Of a stretch of DNA of 22,709 nt, positions 14,068-22,540 are shown one piece after another. The notes under the pieces are model-generated. The model did not search any database. It was not told the origin of the DNA and saw only the letters and a list, made by a program, of their open reading frames with translations. Position numbers and translations under genes: made by a program. This DNA comes from Candidatus [Bacteroides] periocalifornicus (GTDB taxonomy: Bacteria > Bacteroidota > Bacteroidia > Bacteroidales > CAJPTX01), in contig LIIK01000042.1 of NCBI GenBank assembly GCA_001421095.1, forward strand, positions 1 through 22,709, read 5' to 3'. The stretch's first letter is position 1. Every line of letters begins with the position of its first letter.

Positions 14068-17000
14068 CTATGCCTCGTGCTTGCCGCAGCAGTGCTTGTA
14101 CTTTTTGCCGCTACCGCAGGGGCAGGGGGCGTTGCGTCCGATTTTCGTCTCGTTTCGTATGGGGGTGTTGGAGCGTTCGCTCGTTCGGTTGGCCTGCACT
14201 TCGCTACGCCCAGTTTGCAGGTGTTGTTGCCTACGGGGCTGTACACGCTTGGCTGGGGCTTCCTGCACAGAGCCGCCATCCTCTTGGGCTGTTGGTAGGT
14301 GGGCCTTTAGCAGCAGTTGCACGATGTCCATGTTCAGGGCAGACATCATTTTCTCGAAGAGGCCGTAACCCTCGAATTTGTAGATGATGAGCGGATCTTT
14401 CTGCTCGTAGCTGGCATTCTGCACGCTCTGCTTGAGTTCGTCCATTGCCAGGAGGTGCTGCTGCCAGTGGTCGTCAATCTCCAGCAGGATGATGGAGCGG
14501 GCAATGCCTTTCACCAGCTCGCGGCCATCGGTCTCTATTGCCTTCCGGAGGTTGATGGGGATCTGTAGGTTTCGCCGTCCGTCAGAGATTGGCACCAGGA
14601 TATTCTCGTACCGATCACCGTGTTCATCTATCACGTTGCGGAATACGGGTAGCGCGCGTTGGGCAATGGTACGCATGCGGAGGGTGTACCTGTCCCACAC
14701 CATTTTCTCTATCAATTCACGGAGTTCCGGCTCGTTGGCCTTCATGTACTCCTCTTCGCTTATGGTATTCACCATGGCGAAATCGCGCATTACGGCCTCG
14801 CTGAATTCTTGGTAGTCGCCTAGCTGCGCATAGTCTGCCGCCATTTCAGCCGCTACGCTGGCTATCATGTCTGCGATGTCCTCTTCGAGCCGTTCGCCGT
14901 GGAGTGCGTGCCTACGCCGACTGTAGATTCGCTCGCGCTGCATGTTCATCACGTCGTCATACTCTAGCAGGCGCTTCCGGATGCCGAAGTTGTTTTGCTC
15001 CACTTTGCGCTGGGCGCGTTCTATGGACTTCGATATCCATGGGTGTTGGATTACGTCGCCCTCCTTGTGGCCGAGCCGATCCATCATTTTGGCTAGCCTG
15101 TCAGACCCGAAGAGCCGTAGGAGGTTGTCTTCCAGCGAAACGTAGAAGGCTGAGGAGCCGGGGTCGCCCTGTCGTCCCGACCGTCCGCGCAGCTGCCTGT
15201 CCACCCTTCGGGATTCGTGCCGCTCGGTGCCGATGATAGCCAGACCGCCCGCCTCCCGGGTTTCTGGCGTGAGCTTGATGTCGGTACCACGGCCGGCCAT
15301 GTTGGTGGCTATCGTTACGGTGCCGGGCTTACCGGCCATTGCCACGATTTCCGCTTCCCGTTGGTGCTGCTTGGCATTCAGCACATTGTGGGTAATTTTC
15401 CGGAACTTCAGCATTCTGCTCAGCATTTCGCTGATTTCCACTGAGGTTGTACCCACTAGCACGGGGCGTCCTTGGGCTACGAGCCGCTCGATCTCATCGA
15501 TTACAGCGGCGAATTTCTCGCGGGCGGTCTTATAGATGAGGTCGTCATTGTCTGCACGTACCACAGGCTTATTGGTGGGTATTACCACCACATCGAGCTT
15601 GTAGATATCCCAGAGTTCGCCGGCCTCGGTTTCTGCCGTCCCCGTCATACCTGCGAGCTTTCGGTACATGCGGAAGTAGTTCTGCAGGGTTACCGTGGCG
15701 AAGGTTTGGGTGGCAGCCTCAACCTTCACGTGCTCTTTGGCCTCTATGGCCTGGTGTAGCCCATCGGAGTAGCGTCGTCCCTCTAGCACGCGGCCGGTTT
15801 GCTCGTCTACTATCTTCACCTGGTTGTCGGCTATTACGTACTCCACATCGCGCTCAAACATGGCGTAGGCGCGCAGCAGCTGCTGTATGGTGTGTAGCCG
15901 TTCGGCCTTCTCTGAGTACTGGCGCATCAGCTCCTCGCGCGCCCGGGCCTTCTCGTCGGCAGTGCCCTCCCGATGCTCTAGCTCGGCGATCTCGCTCCCG
16001 ATGTCGGGCAGTATGAAGAAGTGCGGGTCGCTCGCGCGGTTTGAGAGCATGTCGATCCCCTTGTCGGTCAGCTCCACCGAGTTGCTCTTCTCGTCTATCA
16101 CGAAGAAGAGGTCGTCGGTTATCAGGTGCATGTTCTTGCTGTTCTCCTGCATGTAGAAATTCTCCGTTTTTAGGCGGAGATTCTTCACGCCGGGTTCGCT
16201 CTCGAACTTGATGAGGGGCTTGTACTTCGGCAGCCCTTTGAAGGCCCTTAGGAGCAGCTTTCCCCCCTCGTCATTCTTGCCCTCGGCCACCAGCTTTTTG
16301 GCCTCTGCGAGCTGCTGGGTTACGAGCTTTTGCTGGGCATTCACGAGCATTTCTACCTCTGGGCGGAATTCCTCAAACATCTGATCGTTAGAGCGGGAGG
16401 TGGGCCCAGAGATGATGAGGGGGGTACGGGCGTCGTCTATGAGCACCGAGTCCACCTCATCCACTATGGCGTAGTTATGCTGCCGCTGCACGAGGCCCTC
16501 GGGGCTGAAGGCCATGTTATCGCGCAGGTAGTCAAAGCCGAACTCGTTGTTGGTGCCGAAGGTTATGTCTGCCTCGTAAGCCTGCCGACGCTCGGCGCTA
16601 TTGGGCTCGTGGAGGTCGATGCAGTCTACGCTAAGCCCGTGAAACATGTATATGGGGCCCATCCATTGGCTGTCTCGCCTGGCGAGGTAGTCATTCACCG
16701 TAACCACGTGCACCCCGAGCCCAGGGAGCGCATTCAGGAACACGGGGAGGGTGGCCACCAGCGTTTTACCCTCCCCCGTCGACATTTCGGCAATCTTCCC
16801 CTGGTGCAGCACCACGCCCCCCATGAGCTGTACGTCGTAGTGCACCATATCCCAGGTGACGGGCGAACCTCCAGCCTGCCAATGGTTTACGTATATGGCC
16901 TTGTCGCCCTCTATCCGCAGGAAATCCTTCCCCTGGCCAGCGAGCTTCCGGTCGAATTCCGAGGCTGTTACCTCTATCTCCTCATGCTCGGCAAAGCGAC

Positions 17001-17370
17001 GCGCCGTCTCGCGCACCAGGGCGAAGGTGGGGGGGAGGATGCGGTTCAGCACCACCTCCACCTGTTCGCCGATCTCCTTCTCCAGCTGGTCGATACGGTG
17101 GAATTGCTTTTCGCGTTCCTCCATCGACAGCTCTTCCCGATCTAGCCGCTCTTTGATGGTGGCTATCTCCTCCTGTAGCGGGCGTATTGCCTCGCGGGCC
17201 TCTTGTCGGAGGGCAGCCCCGCGGGCGCGGAGCTCATCGTTGGTGTAGGATTTAAAAGTCTCAGTTTCAGCATTTATCTGGTCTACGTAGGGCAGGAGCG
17301 CCTTTTGGTCCTTTTGCGCCTTGGTGCCGAATAGACCCGCGATGATGCTGTTGAATAGGTTCGATGCCAT
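14068..17370 (-). CDS. secA: Preprotein translocase ATPase SecA
   Basis: 1100 aa, typical of Bacteroidota SecA, which is longer than the ~900 aa of E. coli. It drives Sec-dependent export across the inner membrane. Visible are an N-terminal coiled region, Walker A MSTGEGKTLVATLP (about 196-209), the DEAD-type DEVDSVLIDDARTPLIISGP near 307, the second nucleotide-binding fold with VGTTSVEISEMLSRML, NMAGRGTDIKL and RVDRQLRGRSGRQGDPG near 725, and the C-terminal zinc finger RNAPCPCGSGKKYKHCCGKH for SecB or ribosome binding. A frame opens ten codons earlier (17400), but MASNLFNSIIAGLFGTK is the family-like N-terminus, so I place the start at 17370; the promoter -7 box at 17406-17413 agrees. Followed at once by a strong hairpin. 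Essential housekeeping gene, no oddities seen. Confidence 0.98.
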   Translation of the reverse strand: MASNLFNSIIAGLFGTKAQKDQKALLPYVDQINAETETFKSYTNDELRARGAALRQEAREAIRPLQEEIATIKERLDREELSMEEREKQFHRIDQLEKEIGEQVEVVLNRILPPTFALVRETARRFAEHEEIEVTASEFDRKLAGQGKDFLRIEGDKAIYVNHWQAGGSPVTWDMVHYDVQLMGGVVLHQGKIAEMSTGEGKTLVATLPVFLNALPGLGVHVVTVNDYLARRDSQWMGPIYMFHGLSVDCIDLHEPNSAERRQAYEADITFGTNNEFGFDYLRDNMAFSPEGLVQRQHNYAIVDEVDSVLIDDARTPLIISGPTSRSNDQMFEEFRPEVEMLVNAQQKLVTQQLAEAKKLVAEGKNDEGGKLLLRAFKGLPKYKPLIKFESEPGVKNLRLKTENFYMQENSKNMHLITDDLFFVIDEKSNSVELTDKGIDMLSNRASDPHFFILPDIGSEIAELEHREGTADEKARAREELMRQYSEKAERLHTIQQLLRAYAMFERDVEYVIADNQVKIVDEQTGRVLEGRRYSDGLHQAIEAKEHVKVEAATQTFATVTLQNYFRMYRKLAGMTGTAETEAGELWDIYKLDVVVIPTNKPVVRADNDDLIYKTAREKFAAVIDEIERLVAQGRPVLVGTTSVEISEMLSRMLKFRKITHNVLNAKQHQREAEIVAMAGKPGTVTIATNMAGRGTDIKLTPETREAGGLAIIGTERHESRRVDRQLRGRSGRQGDPGSSAFYVSLEDNLLRLFGSDRLAKMMDRLGHKEGDVIQHPWISKSIERAQRKVEQNNFGIRKRLLEYDDVMNMQRERIYSRRRHALHGERLEEDIADMIASVAAEMAADYAQLGDYQEFSEAVMRDFAMVNTISEEEYMKANEPELRELIEKMVWDRYTLRMRTIAQRALPVFRNVIDEHGDRYENILVPISDGRRNLQIPINLRKAIETDGRELVKGIARSIILLEIDDHWQQHLLAMDELKQSVQNASYEQKDPLIIYKFEGYGLFEKMMSALNMDIVQLLLKAHLPTAQEDGGSVQEAPAKRVQPRRQQHLQTGRSEVQANRTSERSNTPIRNETKIGRNAPCPCGSGKKYKHCCGKHEA

Positions 17371-17405
17371 AGTGATAGCTCTGCTACGTGTAAGGAACAA
17401 CGGCG

Positions 17406-17413
17406 CAAAGGTA
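17406..17413 (-). promoter_or_regulatory. -7-like element for secA
   Basis: CAAAGGTA on the plus strand reads TACCTTTG towards secA, 36 nt before the ATG at 17370. A -33 match at the usual distance is not seen. Confidence 0.5.
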
Positions 17414-17664
17414 CAAATAATATTGCTGATTCACCATTGGGTACTACTGGCGCGTGGCCTGAGCCCTGCCGAGGGTGCGGAAGGGCTACCTGAAGGTGGC
17501 GAAAAAGAGAGGAATGTAACCCATAAGAAGCGAAAAACGTTGCGCAAAAAACTTTTGCTAAAATGATAGTTTTACCCCAAAGCTCGTAGGCTTAGAGGTG
17601 ATGGGGGATGGAAAACAATGCGTAAGAAAACTGTCGATTTTTCTCAAGAATTTTCATGGAAAAA

Positions 17665-17697
17665 TTTGGAAAGCAATCGGGTTTCAATCTACCTTTG
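17665..17697 (+). promoter_or_regulatory. Promoter of the repeat protein gene
   Basis: TTTG at 17665-17668, 21 bp, TACCTTTG at 17690-17697. The leader is ~130 nt long. Confidence 0.65.
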
Positions 17698-17834
17698 CGT
17701 TGTGTTGCATTTCGATAGCAGCCGAGTGGCGCGCTTTTCTTCTCGCTAGGGTATACACTGGAATCGCAACCTTTTACGAGATGGGCTATTGCTAACGAGT
17801 GAAGTTTGTGTAAAACCGTAAAAACAGCAAAGCG

Positions 17835-18809
17835 ATGGATAGGTTACGTCTTTTTATCATGGTGGGGGTTCTTTTCATGCTTCCGGTGAAACTGTGGTCG
17901 CAGTCGAACCCTGAGGAAGAGAATGGTGGCAAGTGGCGTCCCATTCAGGTGTCCTTTTTCTACCCGCTGTGTACTAATGGGTTTGAGGCCTCGAGCTGTG
18001 CGAACAACCTCTCAATCAGCTTCATAGAGGGGCGTTCGCGCAGTGTGAATGGGCTAGCGTTGGCGGGCTGTGTCAATACCGTAAAAGCGGATAGCCGCGG
18101 TCTCCTCGTGTCGGGGATTCTGAATGCAGTGCATGGGACCATGTCTGGCGTGCAGCTGGCAGGCCTAGTGAATATTGCGGGGACGGCGAGCCGTGGTATA
18201 CAGTTGGCAGGCCTTGTGAATGTAGCTCGGGATTTCTCTGGCCTCCAGCTAGCCGGGCTTGTGAATGTGGCCCATACGGTGCGGGGCGTTCAGCTGGCCG
18301 GGCTTATCAATGTGGCCGACAGCAGCGATTTCCCAATAGGGTTCATCAACCTGATTAAGAATGGCGAGATGGGGATAGCCGTGAGCTACAATGAGCTGGG
18401 TACCACTATGCTCACTTTCCAGAGTGGGGGGCGATACACGTATGGGATTGTGGGTATTGGATACAATCACTACCTACGAGGCCAGCAGCCCTTCATTGCC
18501 GGCGGGGGCATTGGGGCGCGCATCAATTGTACAAATTGGCTGCGGCTGAGCTGCGAGTTGACGTCTACGAACCTGCTCCCCGCCAAGGCATCTTTGGACA
18601 GGCTGATGGTGGCCAACTTCTCTCTGTTTCCAGCATTTCGGCTGCTGCCCCATCTGGAGCTTTTCGGAGGCCCACGCCTCAGCTACGCCAGCGCTAATCA
18701 TGACTGCCGAAACGTGCTCCCCAGCTACTCGCTCTGGAGAAGGCTAGGTCCTAGTCGCATTCAGCAGCTCCACCTAGGCTTTCAGGCAGGGGTGCAGTAC
18801 ATCATTTAG
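17835..18809 (+). CDS. Exported GxQLAGLVNVA-repeat protein (LA_2272-type surface repeat)
   Basis: A 324-aa protein with a signal peptide (FIMVGVLFMLPVKLWSQ, cleavage near residue 23). Residues ~72-163 carry six repeats of about 15-17 aa with the core GxQLAGLVNxA: NGLALAGCVNTV, GLLVSGILNAV, GVQLAGLVNIA, GIQLAGLVNVA, GLQLAGLVNVA, GVQLAGLINVA. A seventh, degenerate unit (FPIGFINLIKNG) follows. The C-terminal half (from ~190) has alternating Gly/aromatic strands like a small outer-membrane barrel or beta-sandwich. The repeats resemble those of the LA_2272/LA_2273 surface repeat group seen in Bacteroidota and Leptospira; this name is from memory of the pattern. The function is not known. A stacked beta-helix displayed at the cell surface is inference. 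It has its own promoter and terminator. Confidence 0.75.
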   Translation: MDRLRLFIMVGVLFMLPVKLWSQSNPEEENGGKWRPIQVSFFYPLCTNGFEASSCANNLSISFIEGRSRSVNGLALAGCVNTVKADSRGLLVSGILNAVHGTMSGVQLAGLVNIAGTASRGIQLAGLVNVARDFSGLQLAGLVNVAHTVRGVQLAGLINVADSSDFPIGFINLIKNGEMGIAVSYNELGTTMLTFQSGGRYTYGIVGIGYNHYLRGQQPFIAGGGIGARINCTNWLRLSCELTSTNLLPAKASLDRLMVANFSLFPAFRLLPHLELFGGPRLSYASANHDCRNVLPSYSLWRRLGPSRIQQLHLGFQAGVQYII

Positions 18810-18860
18810 CGTGCTGATGCCCTAAAATTATTGCTGCCTGGTAAAACTTTCGGGTTCATA

Positions 18861-18903
18861 AAAAAAGGGGGCTGGCACTTCCCACGAGGCGTCAGCCCTT
18901 TTT
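18861..18903. terminator. Bidirectional terminator after the repeat protein
   Basis: An A-run, GGGCTGGC paired with GTCAGCCC (one G-U) around a 14-nt loop, then TTTTT at 18899-18903. It serves the + gene, and the A-run gives a U-tract on the minus strand for transcripts of the nucleoside phosphorylase. Confidence 0.75.
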
Positions 18904-18904
18904 A

Positions 18905-19024
18905 GACTTTTTGCCAAAGGCCCCGTATGGGTGGAAATCTTTCTCCTTCTTGTGGGTAAATAGTTTTTAATCGGGCAATTCAATCTAACGAAGACCGTAG
19001 CGATGCGGCGTGCTGCATCGTGGT
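18905..19024 (+). repeat. MITE-like element, partial copy D (right half)
   Basis: GCCAAAGGCCCCGTATGGGT ... GTGGGTAAATAGTTTTTAAT, then CGGGCAATTCAATCTAACGA and AGACCGTAGCGATGCGGCGT ending GCTGCATCGTGG. This matches the right 115-120 bp of copies A and B, including the palindromic tip (here mutated to GATGCGGCGTGCTGCATC). The left half is missing; the match begins right at the terminator 18861-18903. Confidence 0.7.
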
Positions 19025-19100
19025 ACGTGAGTTTTGCAGAGGTTTTTGCGCATATACGTAGCCACGGGCAAAGAGCACCATTTTACCCAGCGCCATGCCC

Positions 19101-19973
19101 CTAAATGAGCGCCCTCAGCACCCCCTCTACCATCTCCTCCATAGCCGCCTGGTAGTCCACTTTGGCTACCCCCTGCGCGCGGTTGTTTATGGCCAGTGCT
19201 ACCGTTATGCTCTCATGCCCGAGCATGCGGGCTAGCGCATTGAGCGGGGCGGCCTCCATCTCCATGTTCAGTATGCGCAGACTGTTGTATATGAGCTGGG
19301 TGGAGCTGGCTAGCAGATTCTCCAGGGCGGGGGGGAGCCGGAGTTGGCGTCCCTGCGGGCCAAAGAAGCCCGGCATGGTGAGGGTTATCCCCCTTGCCCA
19401 GCCAGCAGGGAGGCATCCGTGCAAGCCAGGCGACGATGGCACTGCGTAGGGCGCAATCCCCCAGTGTGCGCAGCCCAGCGCCTCCTGCAGTACCCGCTCG
19501 AGGAGGGCATCGCGCACAGCCTCGGAGTCTCGGTAGAGTAGGGGGACGGTGTCAAAGCCTGCCGTTACTAGGCTTACAATCGGATTCCCGGGCTCAAGGT
19601 CGGGCTGCACAGCCCCCGAGGTACCGAGCCGCACCAGGCGTAGCTGGCGTGGCTGCGCGCGCAGGGCGCGGGTGGTGAGGTCTACATTGGCCAGCGCGTC
19701 CAGCTCATTCACCACTATGTCTATACAGCCAGCCCCTATGCCGTGCGATACCACCAGCACCCGCTGCCCGTGGTAGCTGCCCGTGCCCGAGTGGAACTCC
19801 CGGTTGGCGGCTAGCAGCTCGGCCTGTTGTAGGTGCCCCAGCACCAGCTGCACGCGCCCGGGGTCGCCCACCAGTATTACGGTGTTGGTGAGCCACTCTG
19901 GGCGTAGGCGTAGATGGAATACGGAGCCGTCCTCCGCCAGCATCAGGGTCGATTCTGCTATGGGATTCTGCAT
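19101..19973 (-). CDS. Nucleoside phosphorylase, uridine-phosphorylase-like
   Basis: A 290-aa enzyme of the PNP/UDP family (NP-I fold), which cleaves nucleosides with phosphate to base and ribose-1-phosphate in salvage. Phosphate-binding motifs are GDPGR (36-40) and VRLGTSGAVQ (114-123). SHGIGAG (76-82) is typical, and MPGFFGPQGRQLR (200-212) resembles the PQGR region of uridine-phosphorylase-like enzymes. The ribose motif NMEMEAA (236-242) is present. Whether it prefers uridine or purine nucleosides is not clear; the PQGR segment points to uridine. No signal peptide. No promoter match is found upstream, where instead three 99-bp tandem repeats separate it from the hybrid kinase gene. The terminator at 18861-18903 could serve it on this strand. 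Confidence 0.85.
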   Translation of the reverse strand: MQNPIAESTLMLAEDGSVFHLRLRPEWLTNTVILVGDPGRVQLVLGHLQQAELLAANREFHSGTGSYHGQRVLVVSHGIGAGCIDIVVNELDALANVDLTTRALRAQPRQLRLVRLGTSGAVQPDLEPGNPIVSLVTAGFDTVPLLYRDSEAVRDALLERVLQEALGCAHWGIAPYAVPSSPGLHGCLPAGWARGITLTMPGFFGPQGRQLRLPPALENLLASSTQLIYNSLRILNMEMEAAPLNALARMLGHESITVALAINNRAQGVAKVDYQAAMEEMVEGVLRALI

Positions 19974-19984
19974 ACTGTTACGTT

Positions 19985-20258
19985 CTAAGGGCGGGTGTTC
20001 GCCTCGCTCTGTACCGCCCTTACCAGGAGCGTGATATCAGGCCGCCCGGAGGTTGAATATGTTCTTCCTTCTGAAAATTAAGACAGAGGGCAGGCGCTCG
20101 CCTCGCACGGTGCCGCCCCTACCAAGATCATGATATCGCACCGCTCGATGGCTGAAACCGTTCTTCCTTCTGAACATTTAGGCAGCGGGCGGGCACTCGC
20201 CCAGCTCGACACCGCCCCTACCAAGGTCATGAAGTCACACCGCTGCGGCGTGGCATTC
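19985..20258. repeat. Three-unit ~99-bp tandem repeat with family-2 palindromes
   Basis: The landmark ACCGCCC(C/T)TACC recurs at 20013, 20112 (GCCGCCC) and 20211, and GTTCTTCCTTCTG at 20061 and 20160, so the period is exactly 99 bp. The first unit is partial. Each unit holds GGGCGGGCACTCGCC ... ACCGCCCCTACC, the reverse complement of the family-2 palindrome. Units also share CATGATATCxCACCGCT. It lies between the 3' end of the hybrid kinase gene and the start of the nucleoside phosphorylase. Confidence 0.8.
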
Positions 20259-20262
20259 CCCT

Positions 20263-21801
20263 TCATTCCTCTAGAAACCTCTTCACCACCTCCCGTAGCC
20301 GTTCGGCATCGAAGGGTTTGAATATGTAGCCGTCCATTCCGCAGGCAGCCACAGCCTCCTTCACGCCCGGCTCGGTGCTCGCGGTGAGCGCGACTATGGG
20401 AGTATTAGCCCGTTCGTCGGCCCTATTCCGTATGGCCTGGGCGGTCTCTATGCCACTCATCCCGGGCATGCGAAGATCCATGAGTATCAGCCCGTAGCCG
20501 TCACTATCCAGCTTCTCCAGTGCCTCGGGGCCGCTGCTCGCGCTGGCGGGTTCATAGCCCCAACGGGTAAGGAATTTATTTACTATCAGCGAGTTTATCG
20601 GGTTGTCATCCACCACCATCACGTTTTTCCCGTGCCCTTTGCGCCCCGTGTTGAGCAGCCCTACACCCCCAGTGTCCATGGGGGGATCGGGGGGATTGTC
20701 GGCTTGCTTTGGCCTGCTTTCCTCCTCCTCCTCCAGGCTGGGGGCGAGGGGGAATTGGCACGTGATGCCCGTCCCTTTCCCCTCCTGGCTATCCACCTGG
20801 ATCTCACCCCCGTGCAGCTCCACCAGCTGCTTGCTGATGTAGAGCCCTAGCCCGGTGCCGAGCCGGTTCGTCTGGGTAGAGCCCTCCACGTAGGGTTGGA
20901 ATAGGCTGGCGATGCGCTCCCGCGAGAGGCCGACCCCCGTATCGCGCACGGTGAGCCTGTATGATTTACGGGCGCTATCCAGCGAAACCGCGATGGTTAC
21001 CCCTCCCTGCTCGGTGAATTTGAGCGCATTCCCCAGCAGGTTGGTCACTATCTGCGCCATGCGGTTGGTGTCGCCGCGTACGGTGTGCGGCATGTCGGCA
21101 GCGTACTCCAGGGTGAGGGCGAGGTGGGGGTATAGCGGCCTGTAGCTGGCTAAAAGTTTGGTAAGCAGTGCGTAGAGGTCGAATTCGGCCAGGTGCAGCA
21201 CCATTTTCCCGGCCCGTACCCGCGAGGTGTCGAGCACATCGTTCAGCAGGCGTATTAGGTGTTCAGATAGCTGGTTGGCTGCATCTATGAGGCGTTGCTG
21301 CTCGCCGGTGGGCTCGGTGTGCCCCAGCAGCTGGAGAATCCCCGTGAGCGCGCTGAGGGGGGTGCGGATCTCATGGCTCATTAGGGTTAGGAATTCCTCA
21401 CGTTCGGCCACGCCAGCCCCGGTGGGCGTGGGGCTTCCATTGGCTAGCGAAGCCTGCGTACCGCCGTGATTCCCAATGAGGTAGTAGGTGGGCTGTGGCT
21501 GCTCAGGGTCTATCCAGGCCATCACCCGCTGGAGGAGGTAGCGCCCGTCGTGCCGCCGAAACCGCACGATACGCCCCATGCCGCGCTCGCCCACCCGCGC
21601 GAGGTCGCTCTGGAGCCCCCGCCAATCGTCTGGATGCAGGAGCTGCTCGGGGGGTAATCCTGGCGATTCCGCGTAGCCTAGCCGTGCGAAGAAATCGCTG
21701 GGGGCTGCCTCTATCCTGTCGCCCCGTATGGTGAGGAAATACCCCAATCCCTGGTGTGTAGTATCCTGCGGTGCCTGCTGGCCAATACCGTCACTTTGCA
21801 T
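20263..21801 (-). CDS. Soluble hybrid histidine kinase (PAS-HisKA-HATPase-REC)
   Basis: A 512-aa signalling protein with no membrane segment or signal peptide. Residues ~20-110 look like a PAS domain (IEAAPSDFFARLGY ... LLHPDDWRGL). Next is the dimerisation/phosphoacceptor helix with His143 in FLTLMSHEIRTPLSAL, then the ATPase domain with N box TNLLGNALKF (253-262), DTGVGL (287-292) and GTGLGLYISKQL (315-326). A Glu/Pro-rich linker (about 355-390) leads to a receiver domain: Asp398/Asp399 (VVDDN), phosphoacceptor Asp442 (LILMDLRMPG), Thr473 (ALTAS) and Lys495 (FKPF). All residues needed for phosphotransfer are present. No separate output regulator or HPt gene is in the window, so the target is unknown. 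Its promoter overlaps, face to face, that of the TenI-like gene at 21947. Confidence 0.93.
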   Translation of the reverse strand: MQSDGIGQQAPQDTTHQGLGYFLTIRGDRIEAAPSDFFARLGYAESPGLPPEQLLHPDDWRGLQSDLARVGERGMGRIVRFRRHDGRYLLQRVMAWIDPEQPQPTYYLIGNHGGTQASLANGSPTPTGAGVAEREEFLTLMSHEIRTPLSALTGILQLLGHTEPTGEQQRLIDAANQLSEHLIRLLNDVLDTSRVRAGKMVLHLAEFDLYALLTKLLASYRPLYPHLALTLEYAADMPHTVRGDTNRMAQIVTNLLGNALKFTEQGGVTIAVSLDSARKSYRLTVRDTGVGLSRERIASLFQPYVEGSTQTNRLGTGLGLYISKQLVELHGGEIQVDSQEGKGTGITCQFPLAPSLEEEEESRPKQADNPPDPPMDTGGVGLLNTGRKGHGKNVMVVDDNPINSLIVNKFLTRWGYEPASASSGPEALEKLDSDGYGLILMDLRMPGMSGIETAQAIRNRADERANTPIVALTASTEPGVKEAVAACGMDGYIFKPFDAERLREVVKRFLEE

Positions 21802-21876
21802 CTTCCCGAAATTTGGAAAAATGAAAACCGCCTGCGCAATGCCGGCAAGGGCTATCTGAGCCCTTCAACCACTGCG

Positions 21877-21908
21877 CAAAGTTAGCCTTTTTTGCGAACA
21901 TGGGCAAA
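21877..21908 (-). promoter_or_regulatory. Promoter of the hybrid kinase gene
   Basis: On the minus strand TTTG (plus 21905-21908), 20 bp, TAACTTTG (plus 21877-21884). Fits the consensus fully. It overlaps the opposing promoter 21891-21922. Confidence 0.72.
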
Positions 21909-21922
21909 CGGGCGTACCTTTG
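21891..21922 (+). promoter_or_regulatory. Promoter of the TenI/ThiE-like gene
   Basis: TTTG at 21891-21894, 20 bp, TACCTTTG at 21915-21922, 25 nt before the ATG at 21947. A TTG codon inside the -7 box opens a slightly longer frame, but the promoter rules that start out. Confidence 0.75.
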
Positions 21923-21946
21923 CCGCGCATTATCCTACTAGATACT

Positions 21947-22540
21947 ATGCGGGCTATAGCCATTACCCCCCCTGCCACCCTGCCGTATGAGCATGAGTGG
22001 GCGGCTGCGCTGCTCCATGCGGGGCTGTACCGCCTGCACGTGCGCAAGCCCGATTTCACCGAGGGCGAGATGGCGGGCTACCTCGCGCCCCTGGTAGAGC
22101 TGGGCTTAGGCCCCCGGCTTGCGCTCCACTCGCATTACTCCCTGGCAGCACGGTTCGGGGTTCCCCATCTCCATATTACAGGGCGTATGCGCGGCCTTCC
22201 CCTCCCCGCGGAGTGCGGCGAATGCACCCTGAGCGCCTCTATCCACACGCTTCGCGAGGTGCTCGATCTGCGCGGCACCCCCTACCGCTACGCTTTTCTG
22301 AGCCCCGTGCGCCCCAGCCTCTCCAAGCAGGGCTATATGCCGACCCTCACCGATGCCGAGCTTGCGCAGGCGCTGGCTGCCGGCCCGATCCCCCTGGTGG
22401 CGCTGGGCGGCGTTACAGATGGCAATGTCGCCGAGCTCCGGGCGCTGGGCTTCCGGGCGGTGGCGGCCATTGGGGCCTTTTGGCATGCCGAGACCCTTGA
22501 GCGGGCGATGGCCACTCTGCAGGTTCTCCGCAAGGCGTAG
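21947..22540 (+). CDS. Thiamine-phosphate-synthase/TenI-like protein
   Basis: A 197-aa TIM-barrel protein of the ThiE/TenI superfamily. ThiE couples the pyrimidine and thiazole parts of thiamine; TenI-type relatives isomerise the thiazole or have other roles. Seen here: YRLHVRKPD (about 28-36, substrate strand), the LALHSHYSLAARFGVPHLHI strand pair (58-77), YRYAFLSPVRPSLSKQGY (113-130), and the phosphate-binding VALGGVTDGNVAELRALGFR (151-170) followed by AAIGAFW. Canonical ThiE has a GxHLGQxD motif after the second strand; here the place reads HLHITGRM, and the Thr/Lys region before the GG motif is also not standard. So I call it a divergent or TenI-like member and give no gene symbol. No other thiamine gene is nearby. 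The start is set by the promoter. Confidence 0.75.
   Translation: MRAIAITPPATLPYEHEWAAALLHAGLYRLHVRKPDFTEGEMAGYLAPLVELGLGPRLALHSHYSLAARFGVPHLHITGRMRGLPLPAECGECTLSASIHTLREVLDLRGTPYRYAFLSPVRPSLSKQGYMPTLTDAELAQALAAGPIPLVALGGVTDGNVAELRALGFRAVAAIGAFWHAETLERAMATLQVLRKA

Larger units (their letters stand above)
17371..17834. other. Divergent intergenic region between secA and the repeat protein (464 bp)
   Basis: Contains the secA -7 box (17406-17413, minus) and a full promoter at 17665-17697 for the gene at 17835. Frames at 17321-17566 and 17598-17795 are open, but they cover these promoters and have no recognisable protein features, so I do not call them. Confidence 0.55.

Noticed and set aside
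16330..17145. A 271-aa frame on the plus strand inside secA
   Set aside because: It is antisense to well-conserved secA codons and has no family features.
17598..17795. A 65-aa frame between secA and the repeat protein
   Set aside because: It spans the consensus promoter at 17665-17697 and has no recognisable features.
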